A stretch of DNA of 64,000 bases from Thiobacillus thioparus DSM 505. Lineage in GTDB: Bacteria > Pseudomonadota > Gammaproteobacteria > Burkholderiales > Thiobacillaceae. Shown here one piece after another: positions 33,805-42,498 of the stretch. The stretch spans positions 692,493 through 756,492 of the forward strand of contig NZ_KB891316.1 of NCBI RefSeq assembly GCF_000373385.1. The letters are read 5' to 3'. Under the pieces are notes generated by a model. That model made no database searches. It saw only the letters and a list, made by a program, of their open reading frames with translations, and was not told where the DNA came from. The translations under genes and the position numbers were made by a program. Positions within the stretch are counted from its first letter, which is position 1, and every line of letters starts with the position of its first letter.

Positions 33805-35862
33805 ATGAATACCCCAAAGGGCAACAACCCCCTGCTCGATTTTTCCGGCCTGCCCCGCTTTGCCGAGTTCAAACCCGACTACGTCACGCCGGCAATCGAC
33901 CAGCTGCTGACCGATTGCCGCGCGGCCGTGGCGCGCGCGGAGGCGGCCGACACCCCGGCTGAATGGGACGCCTTCGTCGCACCGCTCGACGACACCAATG
34001 AGAAACTGGGCCGTGCCTGGGGCCAGGTATCGCACCTGCATTCGGTGATGGATTCGCCCGAGTTGCGCGAGGTCTACAACGCCAATCTTCCGAAGATCAC
34101 CGTCTATTACGCAGAACTGGGACAGAACGAGGCGCTGTTCGCCAAATTCAAGGCGCTCAAGGCCAGCCCCGGCTACGCTGCACTGTCGGCGCCGCGCAAG
34201 AAGATCGTGGAAAACGAGCTGCGCGATTTCCGCCTCGGTGGCGCCGAACTGCCGGCCGACAAGAAGGCCCGCTTCATGCAGGTGCAGGAAGAACTGGCGC
34301 AACTCTCCGCCAAGTTCGAGGAGAACCTGCTCGACGCCACCAACGACTTCGCGCTGTATATCGACGATGCCGCCCAGCTCGCCGGTGTGCCGGACGACGT
34401 GCTGGCCATGATGAAAGCAGCGGCCGAGGCCGACGGCAAGGCCGGCTTCAAGCTCACCCTGCACATGCCGTCCTACCTGCCGGTGATGCAGTACGCCGAC
34501 AACCGTGACCTGCGTGAGCAGGTGTACCGCGCCTACGTCACCCGTGCCTCCGAATTCGGCAAGCCCGAGCTCGACAACACCCCGCTGATCGGCGGCATCC
34601 TCCGGTTGCGTCGCGAGGCTGCCCAGCTGCTGGGATTCCGGAGTTATGCCGAGGTATCGCTGGCAGCCAAGATGGCCGACACTCCGGCCGAGGTGCTGAA
34701 ATTCCTTGACGAACTCGGCGTCCGTGCCCGCCCTTACGCCGAAAAGGATTACGCCGAACTCAAGGCCTTCGCCCGCGACGAACTGGGCCTCGCAGACGTG
34801 CAGGCCTGGGACACCACCTACGTGTCGGAAAAGCTGAGCGTCGCGCGCTACAGTTTTTCCGACCAGGAAGTGAAGCAATACTTCCCCGAGCCACGTGTGC
34901 TGGCCGGCCTGTTCAAGCTGATCGAGACGCTGTACGGCCTGCACGTGCGCGAGGACAGCGCGCCGGTATGGCACCCTGACGTGAAGTTCTACACGCTCGC
35001 CGACCACGGCGGCCAGCGCGTCGGTCAGTTCTACCTCGACCTCTACGCGCGCGCCTCCAAGCGCGGCGGCGCCTGGATGGACGACGTCATCACCCGCCGC
35101 AAGACGGCGGACGGCATCCAGACGCCGGTGACCTACCTCAACTGCAATTTCTCAGGGCCGGTGGGCAACAAACCTGCCCTCTTCACTCACGACGAGGTCA
35201 TCACCCTGTTCCACGAGACCGGCCACGGCCTGCACCACCTGCTGACGCAGATCGAGGAACTCGGCGTCTCCGGCATCAACGGTGTCGAGTGGGACGCGGT
35301 CGAGCTGCCGAGCCAGTTCATGGAAAACTTCTGCTGGGAATGGGACGTGCTGAAGCACATGACCGCGCACGTCGACACGGGCGAACCGTTGCCGCGCGCG
35401 CTGTTCGACAAGATGCTGGCCGCGAAGAACTTCCAGTCAGGCCTGCAGACACTGCGCCAGATCGAGTTCGCCAGCTTCGACATGCACCTGCACGACGACT
35501 TCGACCCCAATGGCAACCGCACTGCGCAGGACCTGATCAACGACATCCGCCGCCAGGTCGCGGTCATTGTCCCGCCAGCCTACAACCGTTTCCCCAACAA
35601 CTTCTCGCATATCTTCGCCGGCGGCTACGCGGCCGGCTATTACAGCTACAAGTGGGCGGAGGTGCTGTCGGCCGACGCCTATGCCCTGTTCGAGGACGAG
35701 GCTGAGGGCTACGGCGGTGTACTCAACCCGGAAGTCGGCCACCGTTTCTGGAGCGAGATTCTCGCCCAGGGCGGTGCGCGCCCGGCACTCGAGTCGTTCA
35801 AGGCCTTCCGCGGACGCGAACCGACCATCGACGCCCTGCTGCGGCACAACGGCATGACGTGA
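33805..35862 (+). CDS. prlC: Oligopeptidase A (M3 family metallopeptidase)
   Basis: 685 residues from the ATG at 33805; a TTG at 33742 would add 21 atypical residues. The zinc motif HETGH is in 'TLFHETGHGLHHLL', with the downstream glutamate region 'NGVEWDAVELPSQFMENFCWE', as in thimet-type peptidases. The cytosolic enzyme degrades short peptides, including signal peptides. A TATAAT at 33769-33774 may be its -10. A terminator follows the stop. Confidence 0.96.
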   Translation: MNTPKGNNPLLDFSGLPRFAEFKPDYVTPAIDQLLTDCRAAVARAEAADTPAEWDAFVAPLDDTNEKLGRAWGQVSHLHSVMDSPELREVYNANLPKITVYYAELGQNEALFAKFKALKASPGYAALSAPRKKIVENELRDFRLGGAELPADKKARFMQVQEELAQLSAKFEENLLDATNDFALYIDDAAQLAGVPDDVLAMMKAAAEADGKAGFKLTLHMPSYLPVMQYADNRDLREQVYRAYVTRASEFGKPELDNTPLIGGILRLRREAAQLLGFRSYAEVSLAAKMADTPAEVLKFLDELGVRARPYAEKDYAELKAFARDELGLADVQAWDTTYVSEKLSVARYSFSDQEVKQYFPEPRVLAGLFKLIETLYGLHVREDSAPVWHPDVKFYTLADHGGQRVGQFYLDLYARASKRGGAWMDDVITRRKTADGIQTPVTYLNCNFSGPVGNKPALFTHDEVITLFHETGHGLHHLLTQIEELGVSGINGVEWDAVELPSQFMENFCWEWDVLKHMTAHVDTGEPLPRALFDKMLAAKNFQSGLQTLRQIEFASFDMHLHDDFDPNGNRTAQDLINDIRRQVAVIVPPAYNRFPNNFSHIFAGGYAAGYYSYKWAEVLSADAYALFEDEAEGYGGVLNPEVGHRFWSEILAQGGARPALESFKAFRGREPTIDALLRHNGMT

Positions 35863-35870
35863 ACGAGGGG

Positions 35871-35898
35871 CGAAAGCCGTGCAAGCGGCCTTCGTTTT
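35871..35898 (+). terminator. Rho-independent terminator after prlC
   Basis: CGAAAGCCG (35871-35879) and CGGCCTTCG (35886-35894) form a 9-position stem with one mismatch around a 6-base loop, followed by TTTT (35895-35898). It begins 8 bases after the stop codon. Confidence 0.7.
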
Positions 35899-35994
35899 CC
35901 CGGGCTGCTCTTGGATTCCCTTCTGGATATACGGGTAAAGCTCGGCGCCCTTATGTCCGTTAAGTCGGTTGATTACGTCTTAAGGGAGCACAGC

Positions 35995-36540
35995 ATGAAA
36001 GCAGGATCCATCTTGATGGCGATTTGGCTGGCGGCGGCAAGTTTGTCGGCGGGTGCCGCCCAGCTGTATCAATGGAAGGACGCGCAGGGTCGCACGGTGT
36101 ATAGCGACCAGCCGCCCCCGCCTAGCATCAAGAATGCCCAGCAAAAGGCCTTCAAGGGCAACGTCATCGAAATCGGCGAATCCTACGATGCCAAGACTGC
36201 ACGCGAGAAATACCCCGTCACGCTGTATGCCAGCGCCTGCGGCATTCCCTGCGACCAGGCACGCCAACTGCTCACCCAGCGCGGGGTCCCATTCAGCGGC
36301 AAGGATCCGCAAGCCAGCCCCGAAGCCCAGGCCGAACTGAAAAAGCTCACCGGCCGCCTGAGCGTGCCGGTGCTCGTCGTCGGCAGCGAGCGGATCGACG
36401 GTTTCGAAGCCGGGCAGTGGCAGGCCGCGCTCGATCGTGCGGGCTATCCAAAAGCGCCCTCTGGCAGCAAGCCGGAGACCGTCGCCGCACCGGCACCCGC
36501 ACCGACGTCACAGCCTGCACCCGCCGCGCCCCATCCCTGA
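35995..36540 (+). CDS. Exported DUF4124 / glutaredoxin-like protein
   Basis: 181 residues from the ATG at 35995, preceded by AAGGGAG. A signal peptide is followed by a DUF4124 segment ('LYQWKDAQGRTVYSDQPPP', about 24-45) and then a glutaredoxin-like domain (about 75-150), in which the usual CPYC is replaced by Cys-Gly-Ile-Pro-Cys. The cis-proline ('LSVPVLVVG') and 'DGFEAGQW' segments are kept. The tail is rich in proline and alanine. Predicted periplasmic; redox activity is plausible but the odd spacing makes it uncertain. Confidence 0.83.
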   Translation: MKAGSILMAIWLAAASLSAGAAQLYQWKDAQGRTVYSDQPPPPSIKNAQQKAFKGNVIEIGESYDAKTAREKYPVTLYASACGIPCDQARQLLTQRGVPFSGKDPQASPEAQAELKKLTGRLSVPVLVVGSERIDGFEAGQWQAALDRAGYPKAPSGSKPETVAAPAPAPTSQPAPAAPHP

Positions 36541-36603
36541 ACCTTCTTGCGTCCAGGGCGCCGGCTGCCCTACAGGACTCCGATCCACTATGGGCTCTTG
36601 TGC

Positions 36604-36627
36604 CCACATGGGTAGAAGCCCATGTGG
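36604..36627. repeat. Perfect inverted repeat upstream of xth
   Basis: CCACATGGG (36604-36612) and CCCATGTGG (36619-36627) form a 9-bp dyad with a 6-base loop, 25 bases before the exonuclease III ATG. No T-run follows. It could be an operator or a leader hairpin. Confidence 0.5.
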
Positions 36628-36652
36628 AATCGTATGCGCTACACTCGGCGAT

Positions 36653-37426
36653 ATGAAAATCGCCGCCTGGAACGTCAACTCCCTCAAGATCCGCCTGCCC
36701 CAGTTGCTGGACTTTCTCGCCGCCCGTCAGCCCGACGCGGTGTGCCTGCAGGAAACCAAGCTCACCGACGACGCCTTCCCCATCGCTGACCTCGCTGCGG
36801 CGGGCTACCGCGTCGTGTTTTCCGGACAAAAGACCTACAACGGCGTCGCCATTCTCAGTCGCGCTGAGCCAATCGACGTACAGGCCGGCATCCCCGGGTT
36901 CGACGATGAACAGAAGCGCGTGATCGCCGCTACTGTCGACGGCGTCCGCCTGGTGTGCGTGTACTGCCCCAACGGCCAAAGCCTCGATTCCGACAAATAC
37001 CCCTACAAGCTCGCCTGGTTCGATGCGCTGACTGCGTGGCTGAAAGACGAACTGACGCGTCACCCCAGGCTCGCCGTCCTCGGCGATTACAACGTCGCAC
37101 CGGAAGATCGCGACGTGCACGACCCCGAAGCCTGGAAAGACAGTGTGCTGGTATCGGAACCCGAGCGCGCACGTTTCCGCGCCCTTCTGGAACTGGGTCT
37201 CAAGGACAGTTACCGCCTGTTCGAGCAGCCCGAAAAAAGTTTTTCCTGGTGGGACTACCGCATGATGGCCTTCCGCCGCAACCACGGCCTGCGCATCGAT
37301 CACATCCTGCTTTCCGCGCCTCTGGCAGCCACCTGCACCTCAAGCACGATCGACCGCGACATGCGCAAGCTGGAACGACCCTCCGACCACGCACCGGTGG
37401 TCGCAGAGATCGGCGCGAACGTGTAA
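36653..37426 (+). CDS. xthA: Exodeoxyribonuclease III
   Basis: 257 residues from the ATG at 36653; an upstream in-frame extension overlaps the previous gene and is rejected. The EEP nuclease motifs are all visible: 'AAWNVNSLKIRL', 'LQETKL' (catalytic Glu), 'GDYNVAPEDRDV', 'SWWDYR' and the C-terminal 'RIDHILLS...SDHAPV'. It is an AP endonuclease and 3'-5' exonuclease for base-excision repair. Length is typical. Confidence 0.95.
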   Translation: MKIAAWNVNSLKIRLPQLLDFLAARQPDAVCLQETKLTDDAFPIADLAAAGYRVVFSGQKTYNGVAILSRAEPIDVQAGIPGFDDEQKRVIAATVDGVRLVCVYCPNGQSLDSDKYPYKLAWFDALTAWLKDELTRHPRLAVLGDYNVAPEDRDVHDPEAWKDSVLVSEPERARFRALLELGLKDSYRLFEQPEKSFSWWDYRMMAFRRNHGLRIDHILLSAPLAATCTSSTIDRDMRKLERPSDHAPVVAEIGANV

Positions 37427-37529
37427 CGCGCATGCGTCCAGCCTGCTGATATCTGCCGGAATGCCACTTGAGCGCGCGACACAGCCGCTAGCACAGGATT
37501 CCGTCCCCGTTTTCCTTCGATGTTCGACC

Positions 37530-37535
37530 TATAAT
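37530..37535 (+). promoter_or_regulatory. Candidate -10 element for the ABC importer operon
   Basis: TATAAT occurs 66 bases before the binding-protein ATG in the intergenic region after xth. No good -35 hexamer lies at 16-18 bases, so an activator or another sigma factor may be needed, or the match may be fortuitous. Confidence 0.35.
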
Positions 37536-37600
37536 CCTTTCAGCCCCGGCACAAGTCGGGGACTGGGTCGGTGTTTAACTTTAGGACGGAGATTGAGATC

Positions 37601-38824
37601 ATGAAAAAAACGATATTGGCCGCTCTCGCGATGGGGTTGTTCACGTTCCAGGCGTACGCCGCGGATACAGTCAAGATTGCCCTGACCGGCCCCTTCACCG
37701 GCGGCTCTGCACCGATGGGCGTTTCCATGCGGGATGGCGCCAAACTGGCGATCGATGAAATCAATCGCGCCGGCGGCATTCAGGTGGGCGCCAACAAGAT
37801 GAAAATCGAAGTGGTCGAGCGGGACGACGAAGGCAAGAACGAGCGCGGCGCGCTGATCGCCCAGGAACTCTCATCCATGGGAGACCTGTCGGGCGTCATC
37901 GGAACGGTGAATACCGGCGTCGTCCTGGCTGGGGACAAGTATTTCCAGGAAAAAGGCATCACCAAGATCATCACGCCCGCTGCCGGTTCCGCCTCCATGA
38001 CCCAGTGGAGCAAGGCCGGCGTGAAGGACCTGTCGATCTTCCGGTTCTCGGCCGATGACGGTATTCAGAGCGCCATGGTCGTGGAAGACGCGATCAACCG
38101 CAAACTCACCAAGGTGGCGATCCTGCATGACTCGACCAACTATGGTGTATCGGGACGCGACGACCTGCTCGACCAGATCAAGAAGCAGGGCAACAAGCTA
38201 CAGGTAGTGGCCACGGAGAAATTCAACATCGGTGACAAGGACATGACCGCCCAGTTGCTGAAAGCCAAGTTCGGCGGCGCCCAGGGCATCCTGATCTGGG
38301 GCATCGGGCCGGAACTGGCGGCCGTGTCCAACGGCATGGCGAAGCTGCGGATGAAGCAACCCCTGATCGGCGGCTGGACCCTCTCGATGTCCAACTACAT
38401 CGACAACGCGGGCAAGAACGGCAATGGCACCCTGATGCCGCAGACCTTCATCGAGGATCCGATCACACCCAAGGTCAAGAGCTTCATCGACAGCTACCAC
38501 AAGACCTATGGCGTATCACGCATCCCTTCTCCGATGTCCGCTGCCCAGGGCTATGACGCCGTCTATGTCTTCGCTGCCGCTGTCAAGCAGGCGCAAAGCA
38601 CCGATACCCACAAGATCAAGGATGCCCTGGAGGACCTTCGCGATCCGGTCAAAGGCGTGATCGCCACCTGGAAGCAGCCCTACGGCAAATGGGATCCGGC
38701 CAACGAGCAGACCCACGAGGCATTCCGTCGCGGCCAGGTGGTGATGGGAATGGTCCAGGACGGCCGGGTGGTGTTCGCCAACAAGGCCGATCGCCAGCGC
38801 CTGATAAAGGAAGCGGGCAAATAG
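37601..38824 (+). CDS. Branched-chain-type ABC transporter substrate-binding protein
   Basis: 407 residues from the ATG at 37601, with GGACGGAG upstream. A signal peptide ends near 'FQAYA'. The mature protein is a periplasmic type I binding protein of the LivJ/UrtA superfamily, with 'KIALTGPFTGGSAPMGVSMRDGAKLAIDEIN' at the start and 'AQGYDAVYVFAAAVKQA' near the end. The ligand cannot be read from sequence; the family binds amino acids, amides, urea or aromatic acids. It heads the operon of permease and ATPase genes. Confidence 0.9.
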   Translation: MKKTILAALAMGLFTFQAYAADTVKIALTGPFTGGSAPMGVSMRDGAKLAIDEINRAGGIQVGANKMKIEVVERDDEGKNERGALIAQELSSMGDLSGVIGTVNTGVVLAGDKYFQEKGITKIITPAAGSASMTQWSKAGVKDLSIFRFSADDGIQSAMVVEDAINRKLTKVAILHDSTNYGVSGRDDLLDQIKKQGNKLQVVATEKFNIGDKDMTAQLLKAKFGGAQGILIWGIGPELAAVSNGMAKLRMKQPLIGGWTLSMSNYIDNAGKNGNGTLMPQTFIEDPITPKVKSFIDSYHKTYGVSRIPSPMSAAQGYDAVYVFAAAVKQAQSTDTHKIKDALEDLRDPVKGVIATWKQPYGKWDPANEQTHEAFRRGQVVMGMVQDGRVVFANKADRQRLIKEAGK

Positions 38825-38833
38825 GATAAAGAG

Positions 38834-38854
38834 GGGGAGGAGCATTCCCTCCCC
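38834..38854 (+). other. Intercistronic hairpin after the binding-protein gene
   Basis: GGGGAGG (38834-38840) pairs with CCTCCCC (38848-38854) around a 7-base loop, 9 bases after the stop. There is no T-run. Such hairpins often protect the 3' end of the binding-protein message, so that it is more abundant than that of the permease genes. Confidence 0.55.
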
Positions 38855-38883
38855 GGCTGCCGTCAGCCAATACGACACACGAT

Positions 38884-39762
38884 ATGTATACCCTTTTGAT
38901 CGTCCAACTGGCCGTGAGCGGCGCGCTGATGGGCATGGTCTACGCGCTGATCGCCTACGGCTTCCAGCTGACCTTCGCCACCAGCAAAAGCATCAACTTC
39001 GGCCAGGGCGAACTGGTCATGCTGTCTGCCTTCTTCAGTCTGAGCCTCATCGACAGCGGCCTGCCCTATTGGCTGGTGGTCCCGGGAGGCATGCTGTTCG
39101 GCGCGGTACTGGGTCTGTTCGTCGAGCGGGCCGCGGTGCGTCTGTCGCTGGAGCAGAAGGGCGAGGGCTGGATCCTGCTCACCATCATCCTGGGCCTGCT
39201 GGGTTTCTCGGCGGCGGAAAACATCTGGGGCCGGGACGACCGGCCCTTCCCCACCCCGATCTCTTCCGATCCCCTGCATTTCTTCGGCATCGACGTCACC
39301 CCACTGGAACTGTCGGTGGCCATCGGCGTACTGGCGGTCATGGGACTGGTGGAGTTGTTCAAGCGCAAGACCTTGCTGGGCAAGGCGTTCGAAGCGGTAT
39401 CGGCGGATCGCGACGCTGCCCAGTTGATGGGGATCTCGGCCACCCGCACGATCCAACTCTCCTACGGCCTGTCGGGCCTGGTCGCGGCGCTGGCGGGCAT
39501 CCTGGTGGCGCCGATCACCACGGTGGGACCAACCATGGCCTCGGTGCTGATCCTCAAGGCCTTCTCGGTGGCCGTGGTGGCAGGCCTCGATTCCGGGTTC
39601 GGAATCGTGCTGGTCGGCCTCTTCCTCGGCGCGCTGGAAAGCCTGACCAGCTTCTATCTCGGCAGCGGCTGGCGTGAGGCCCCCGGCCTGATCCTGCTCA
39701 TTCTTGCGCTGGCCGTGCGCCCCAACGGGGTGTTCGGCAAGGCCAGCATCCGGAAGGTATAG
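38884..39762 (+). CDS. Branched-chain-type ABC transporter permease (LivH-like)
   Basis: 292 residues, with eight or so hydrophobic helices and the LivH motifs 'MVYALIAYGFQLTFATSKSINFGQGEL' at the N-terminus and 'GKAFEAVSADRDAAQLMGI' in the cytoplasmic loop that contacts the ATPase. Inner-membrane channel half of the importer. The next gene, a permease-ATPase fusion, starts 5 bases later. Confidence 0.9.
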   Translation: MYTLLIVQLAVSGALMGMVYALIAYGFQLTFATSKSINFGQGELVMLSAFFSLSLIDSGLPYWLVVPGGMLFGAVLGLFVERAAVRLSLEQKGEGWILLTIILGLLGFSAAENIWGRDDRPFPTPISSDPLHFFGIDVTPLELSVAIGVLAVMGLVELFKRKTLLGKAFEAVSADRDAAQLMGISATRTIQLSYGLSGLVAALAGILVAPITTVGPTMASVLILKAFSVAVVAGLDSGFGIVLVGLFLGALESLTSFYLGSGWREAPGLILLILALAVRPNGVFGKASIRKV

Positions 39763-39767
39763 CGGAC

Positions 39768-41723
39768 ATGTGGAAACGCCTGCTTCTGATTCGTGGCGCC
39801 GAACTGGCCGCCCTGGCGCTGCTTGCCGCGATACCCCTGATGGTGGACAACAGCTATGTCCTGGGCTTGCTGACGCTGCTCGCCATTTACGGAATCCTGT
39901 TGATCGGTCTCGACGTCACGGTAGGCTACCTCGGTCAGGTGAACCTCGCCCAGGCCGCTTTTCTCGGTCTGGGCGCGTATGCGGCCGGCCTCAGCGTGGC
40001 CCATTTCGACTTTGGCATGCTGGCGGCACTGGCGACAGCGCTCGTCGTGGGACTCATCTTCGGTACCTTGCTGGCCTTTCCCGCGCTGCGCCTGGAAGGT
40101 CCGCAGTTCGCCCTGGCGACGCTGAGCTTCTCGGCGCTTAGCGCAACCACCCTGAACGAGTGGGAAGGCCTGACATTGGGCGCCCAGGGCCTGCAGGTCA
40201 GCCGACCGTCTTTCCTGGGGATGACCCTGGATGCGCCGGAGTTTTTCTGGCTGTGCCTGCTGCTGCTCGCCCTGGTCTGGATGGCCATGCGCAATCTGCT
40301 GTCGTCGCAGTGGGGACGGGCCTTCGAGGCCCTGCGCGACAGCCCCATCGCCACCGATGCCATGGGCGTGGGAACCTACCGCCACAAGGTGGCCGGCTTT
40401 GCCCTTGCTTCCGGGTTGGGTGGCCTGGCGGGCGGACTGTATGCCTTCAACTTCCAGTATCTCCAGCCTCAGAGTTTCGGCTGGGATCTGATGGTGATCC
40501 TGCTTCTGGGTGTGGTGCTGGGCGGACGCAAGAGCCTGTGGGGCGCGCTGGTGGGCGCCTCCCTGATCGCCCTGCTGCCCAATCTGCTGTCCAACCGGGG
40601 GCTGTTCCAGATCTTTTCCGCGATCGGCCTGCTGATCGCCCTGGCCGCGGGCGGACAAGGCCTGCTGAAGAAGACCACCCGCCCGTTCCAGGCCCTTGCG
40701 CCCGTCGTGGCCATGGGAATCCTGATGGTGGGCAGCCTGATCGTGGAGAACACCGAGGACTGGCGCAAGGCGATTTTTGCGCTGATGCTGTTTTCCGTGG
40801 TGGTGGGTTTGCCGGAGGGTCTGATGGGTTTCGCCGCCCGTTTCCTGGCCAAGCTGTTTCACATCGAGCCGCCTCGCCTGCCGGCGCCGGCCTCGCTGGA
40901 TACCGTCCTGCCCAAACGAATCGCGAACGGCGGCGCGCTTCTGGAATTGCGTGGCCTGGAACGCTACTTCGGGGGCGTCAAGGCCGTGGACGGTGTGTCC
41001 ATGACCGTGCAGGCCGGCGAAATCCACGGCCTGATCGGCCCCAACGGTTCCGGCAAGAGCACTGCGGTGAACGTCATTTCCGGTCTCTACGTCCCTACCG
41101 GCGGCGACATGCTGCTGCGGGGCAAGAGCCTCCCCGTCGGCAGCCTGTTCAAGGTGGCACGGACAGGCGTGGCGCGGACCTTCCAGAACCTTCAACTGTT
41201 CGGCGAACTGAGCGCCATGGACAACGTCATGGTCGCGCTCAAGGACGTTTACCGCAGTCCGCTGCCGCTTGTCCTGCTGGGGCTGGCCCGGGGCGAGGAA
41301 AAACGCGCCCGTGCCGCCGCCCTGGCCTTGCTGGAGCTGGTGGGGCTCGGAGACCAGGCCCGCAGCCTGGCCAAGGACCTGACCTACGGTGACCAGCGCT
41401 TCCTGGAAATCGCCCGCGCGCTGGCGCGCAAACCCGAACTGCTGATCCTGGACGAGCCGGCGGCAGGGCTCGCCCACCCCGATGTGAACAAGCTGATGGA
41501 AATCATCAAGCGCATTCATGAACGCGGCGTCAGCATCATCCTGATCGAGCATCACATGGACGTGATCAGCGAATTGTGCGGGATCGTGACGGTACTCGAT
41601 GGCGGCAAGATCATCGCCGCCGGAACGGCGGAGCAGGTCAAGCGCGATCCCAAGGTGATCGAGGCCTATCTGGGTGTAGTGGACGATCCGGCAGGCGCCG
41701 CCGCGCCCGCGCAGGCTGGATGA
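39768..41723 (+). CDS. Fused branched-chain-type ABC permease and ATPase (LivM-LivG)
   Basis: 651 residues. The N-terminal half (about 1-365) is a LivM-like permease with 'LDVTVGYLGQVNLAQAAFLGLGAYAAG' and the coupling loop 'GRAFEALRDSPIATDAMGV'. A short linker leads to a LivG-like ATPase (about 385-645): Walker A 'GPNGSGKST', signature region 'LTYGDQRFLEIARALA', Walker B 'LLILDEPAAGL'. The fusion explains the absence of a separate LivG gene. It forms the importer with the LivH-like permease and LivF-like ATPase. Confidence 0.92.
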   Translation: MWKRLLLIRGAELAALALLAAIPLMVDNSYVLGLLTLLAIYGILLIGLDVTVGYLGQVNLAQAAFLGLGAYAAGLSVAHFDFGMLAALATALVVGLIFGTLLAFPALRLEGPQFALATLSFSALSATTLNEWEGLTLGAQGLQVSRPSFLGMTLDAPEFFWLCLLLLALVWMAMRNLLSSQWGRAFEALRDSPIATDAMGVGTYRHKVAGFALASGLGGLAGGLYAFNFQYLQPQSFGWDLMVILLLGVVLGGRKSLWGALVGASLIALLPNLLSNRGLFQIFSAIGLLIALAAGGQGLLKKTTRPFQALAPVVAMGILMVGSLIVENTEDWRKAIFALMLFSVVVGLPEGLMGFAARFLAKLFHIEPPRLPAPASLDTVLPKRIANGGALLELRGLERYFGGVKAVDGVSMTVQAGEIHGLIGPNGSGKSTAVNVISGLYVPTGGDMLLRGKSLPVGSLFKVARTGVARTFQNLQLFGELSAMDNVMVALKDVYRSPLPLVLLGLARGEEKRARAAALALLELVGLGDQARSLAKDLTYGDQRFLEIARALARKPELLILDEPAAGLAHPDVNKLMEIIKRIHERGVSIILIEHHMDVISELCGIVTVLDGGKIIAAGTAEQVKRDPKVIEAYLGVVDDPAGAAAPAQAG

Positions 41724-41739
41724 AGGGAAGGACGGAGCT

Positions 41740-42456
41740 GTGCTGACGGTCGAGAATCTGCATGCGGGATACGGGACGAGCGAGGTGCTCGTCGGCGTGT
41801 CGCTCGAAGTGAAAGCGGGCACGGTGGTGGCCCTGATTGGGGCGAACGGCGCGGGCAAGACCACCACCATGCGGGCGATATCCGGAATGATCCGGCCGAA
41901 CCGCGGGCGCGTGCTGCTGGACGGCCGACCGGTCGAGGATCAGGATGCCGCCCACATCGCCCGCCTCGGGCTGGCGCATTCGCCGGAAGGACGAAAGGTG
42001 TTCGGCCCCCTGACGGTGGAGGACAACCTGCTGCTGGGTGCCTATGGCCGCCTGCCCCGGTTCTTCGGCTTCCGCGCCCGAGCCGTCGCCGACCTGAAAA
42101 ACATCTATGCGCTGTTTCCCCGTCTCGAGGAGCGGCGCCAGCAGACGGCCGGCACCTTGTCGGGCGGAGAACAGCAGATGCTCGCGATCGGCCGCGCCCT
42201 GATGTCCAAGCCCAAGGTCATGCTGCTGGACGAGCCCTCCATGGGCCTCGCCCCCATCATCGTGCAGGAGGTGTTCCACACCATCCGCCGCCTCAAGGAA
42301 ACCGGCATCACCCTGTTGCTGGTGGAACAGTTCGCCAAGAGCGCCCTCGAAGTGGCGGACTACGCCTACGTGATGGATCGCGGCCGCATCGCCATCGAAG
42401 GAACCCCCGCTCACCTGCGCGAGGACGAGCGCGTGCTCGCCGCCTACCTGGGCTGA
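41740..42456 (+). CDS. Branched-chain-type ABC transporter ATPase (LivF-like)
   Basis: 238 residues from the GTG at 41740. Walker A is 'GANGAGKTT', signature 'TLSGGEQQMLAIGRALM', Walker B 'VMLLDEPSMGLAP', and the 'LAHSPEGRKVFGPLTVEDNL' segment is typical of LivF. It is the second ATPase of the importer. Confidence 0.93.
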   Translation: MLTVENLHAGYGTSEVLVGVSLEVKAGTVVALIGANGAGKTTTMRAISGMIRPNRGRVLLDGRPVEDQDAAHIARLGLAHSPEGRKVFGPLTVEDNLLLGAYGRLPRFFGFRARAVADLKNIYALFPRLEERRQQTAGTLSGGEQQMLAIGRALMSKPKVMLLDEPSMGLAPIIVQEVFHTIRRLKETGITLLLVEQFAKSALEVADYAYVMDRGRIAIEGTPAHLREDERVLAAYLG

Positions 42457-42498
42457 TCGCCTGGACACCCCGCCCGATTCCCTGCGCGCCCCGGCCTG

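Noticed and set aside
39654-41870. A 738-codon open frame antisense to the permease-ATPase fusion
   Set aside because: Low-complexity Gln/Gly/His-rich translation opposite a clear ABC gene; no ribosome binding site or family match.
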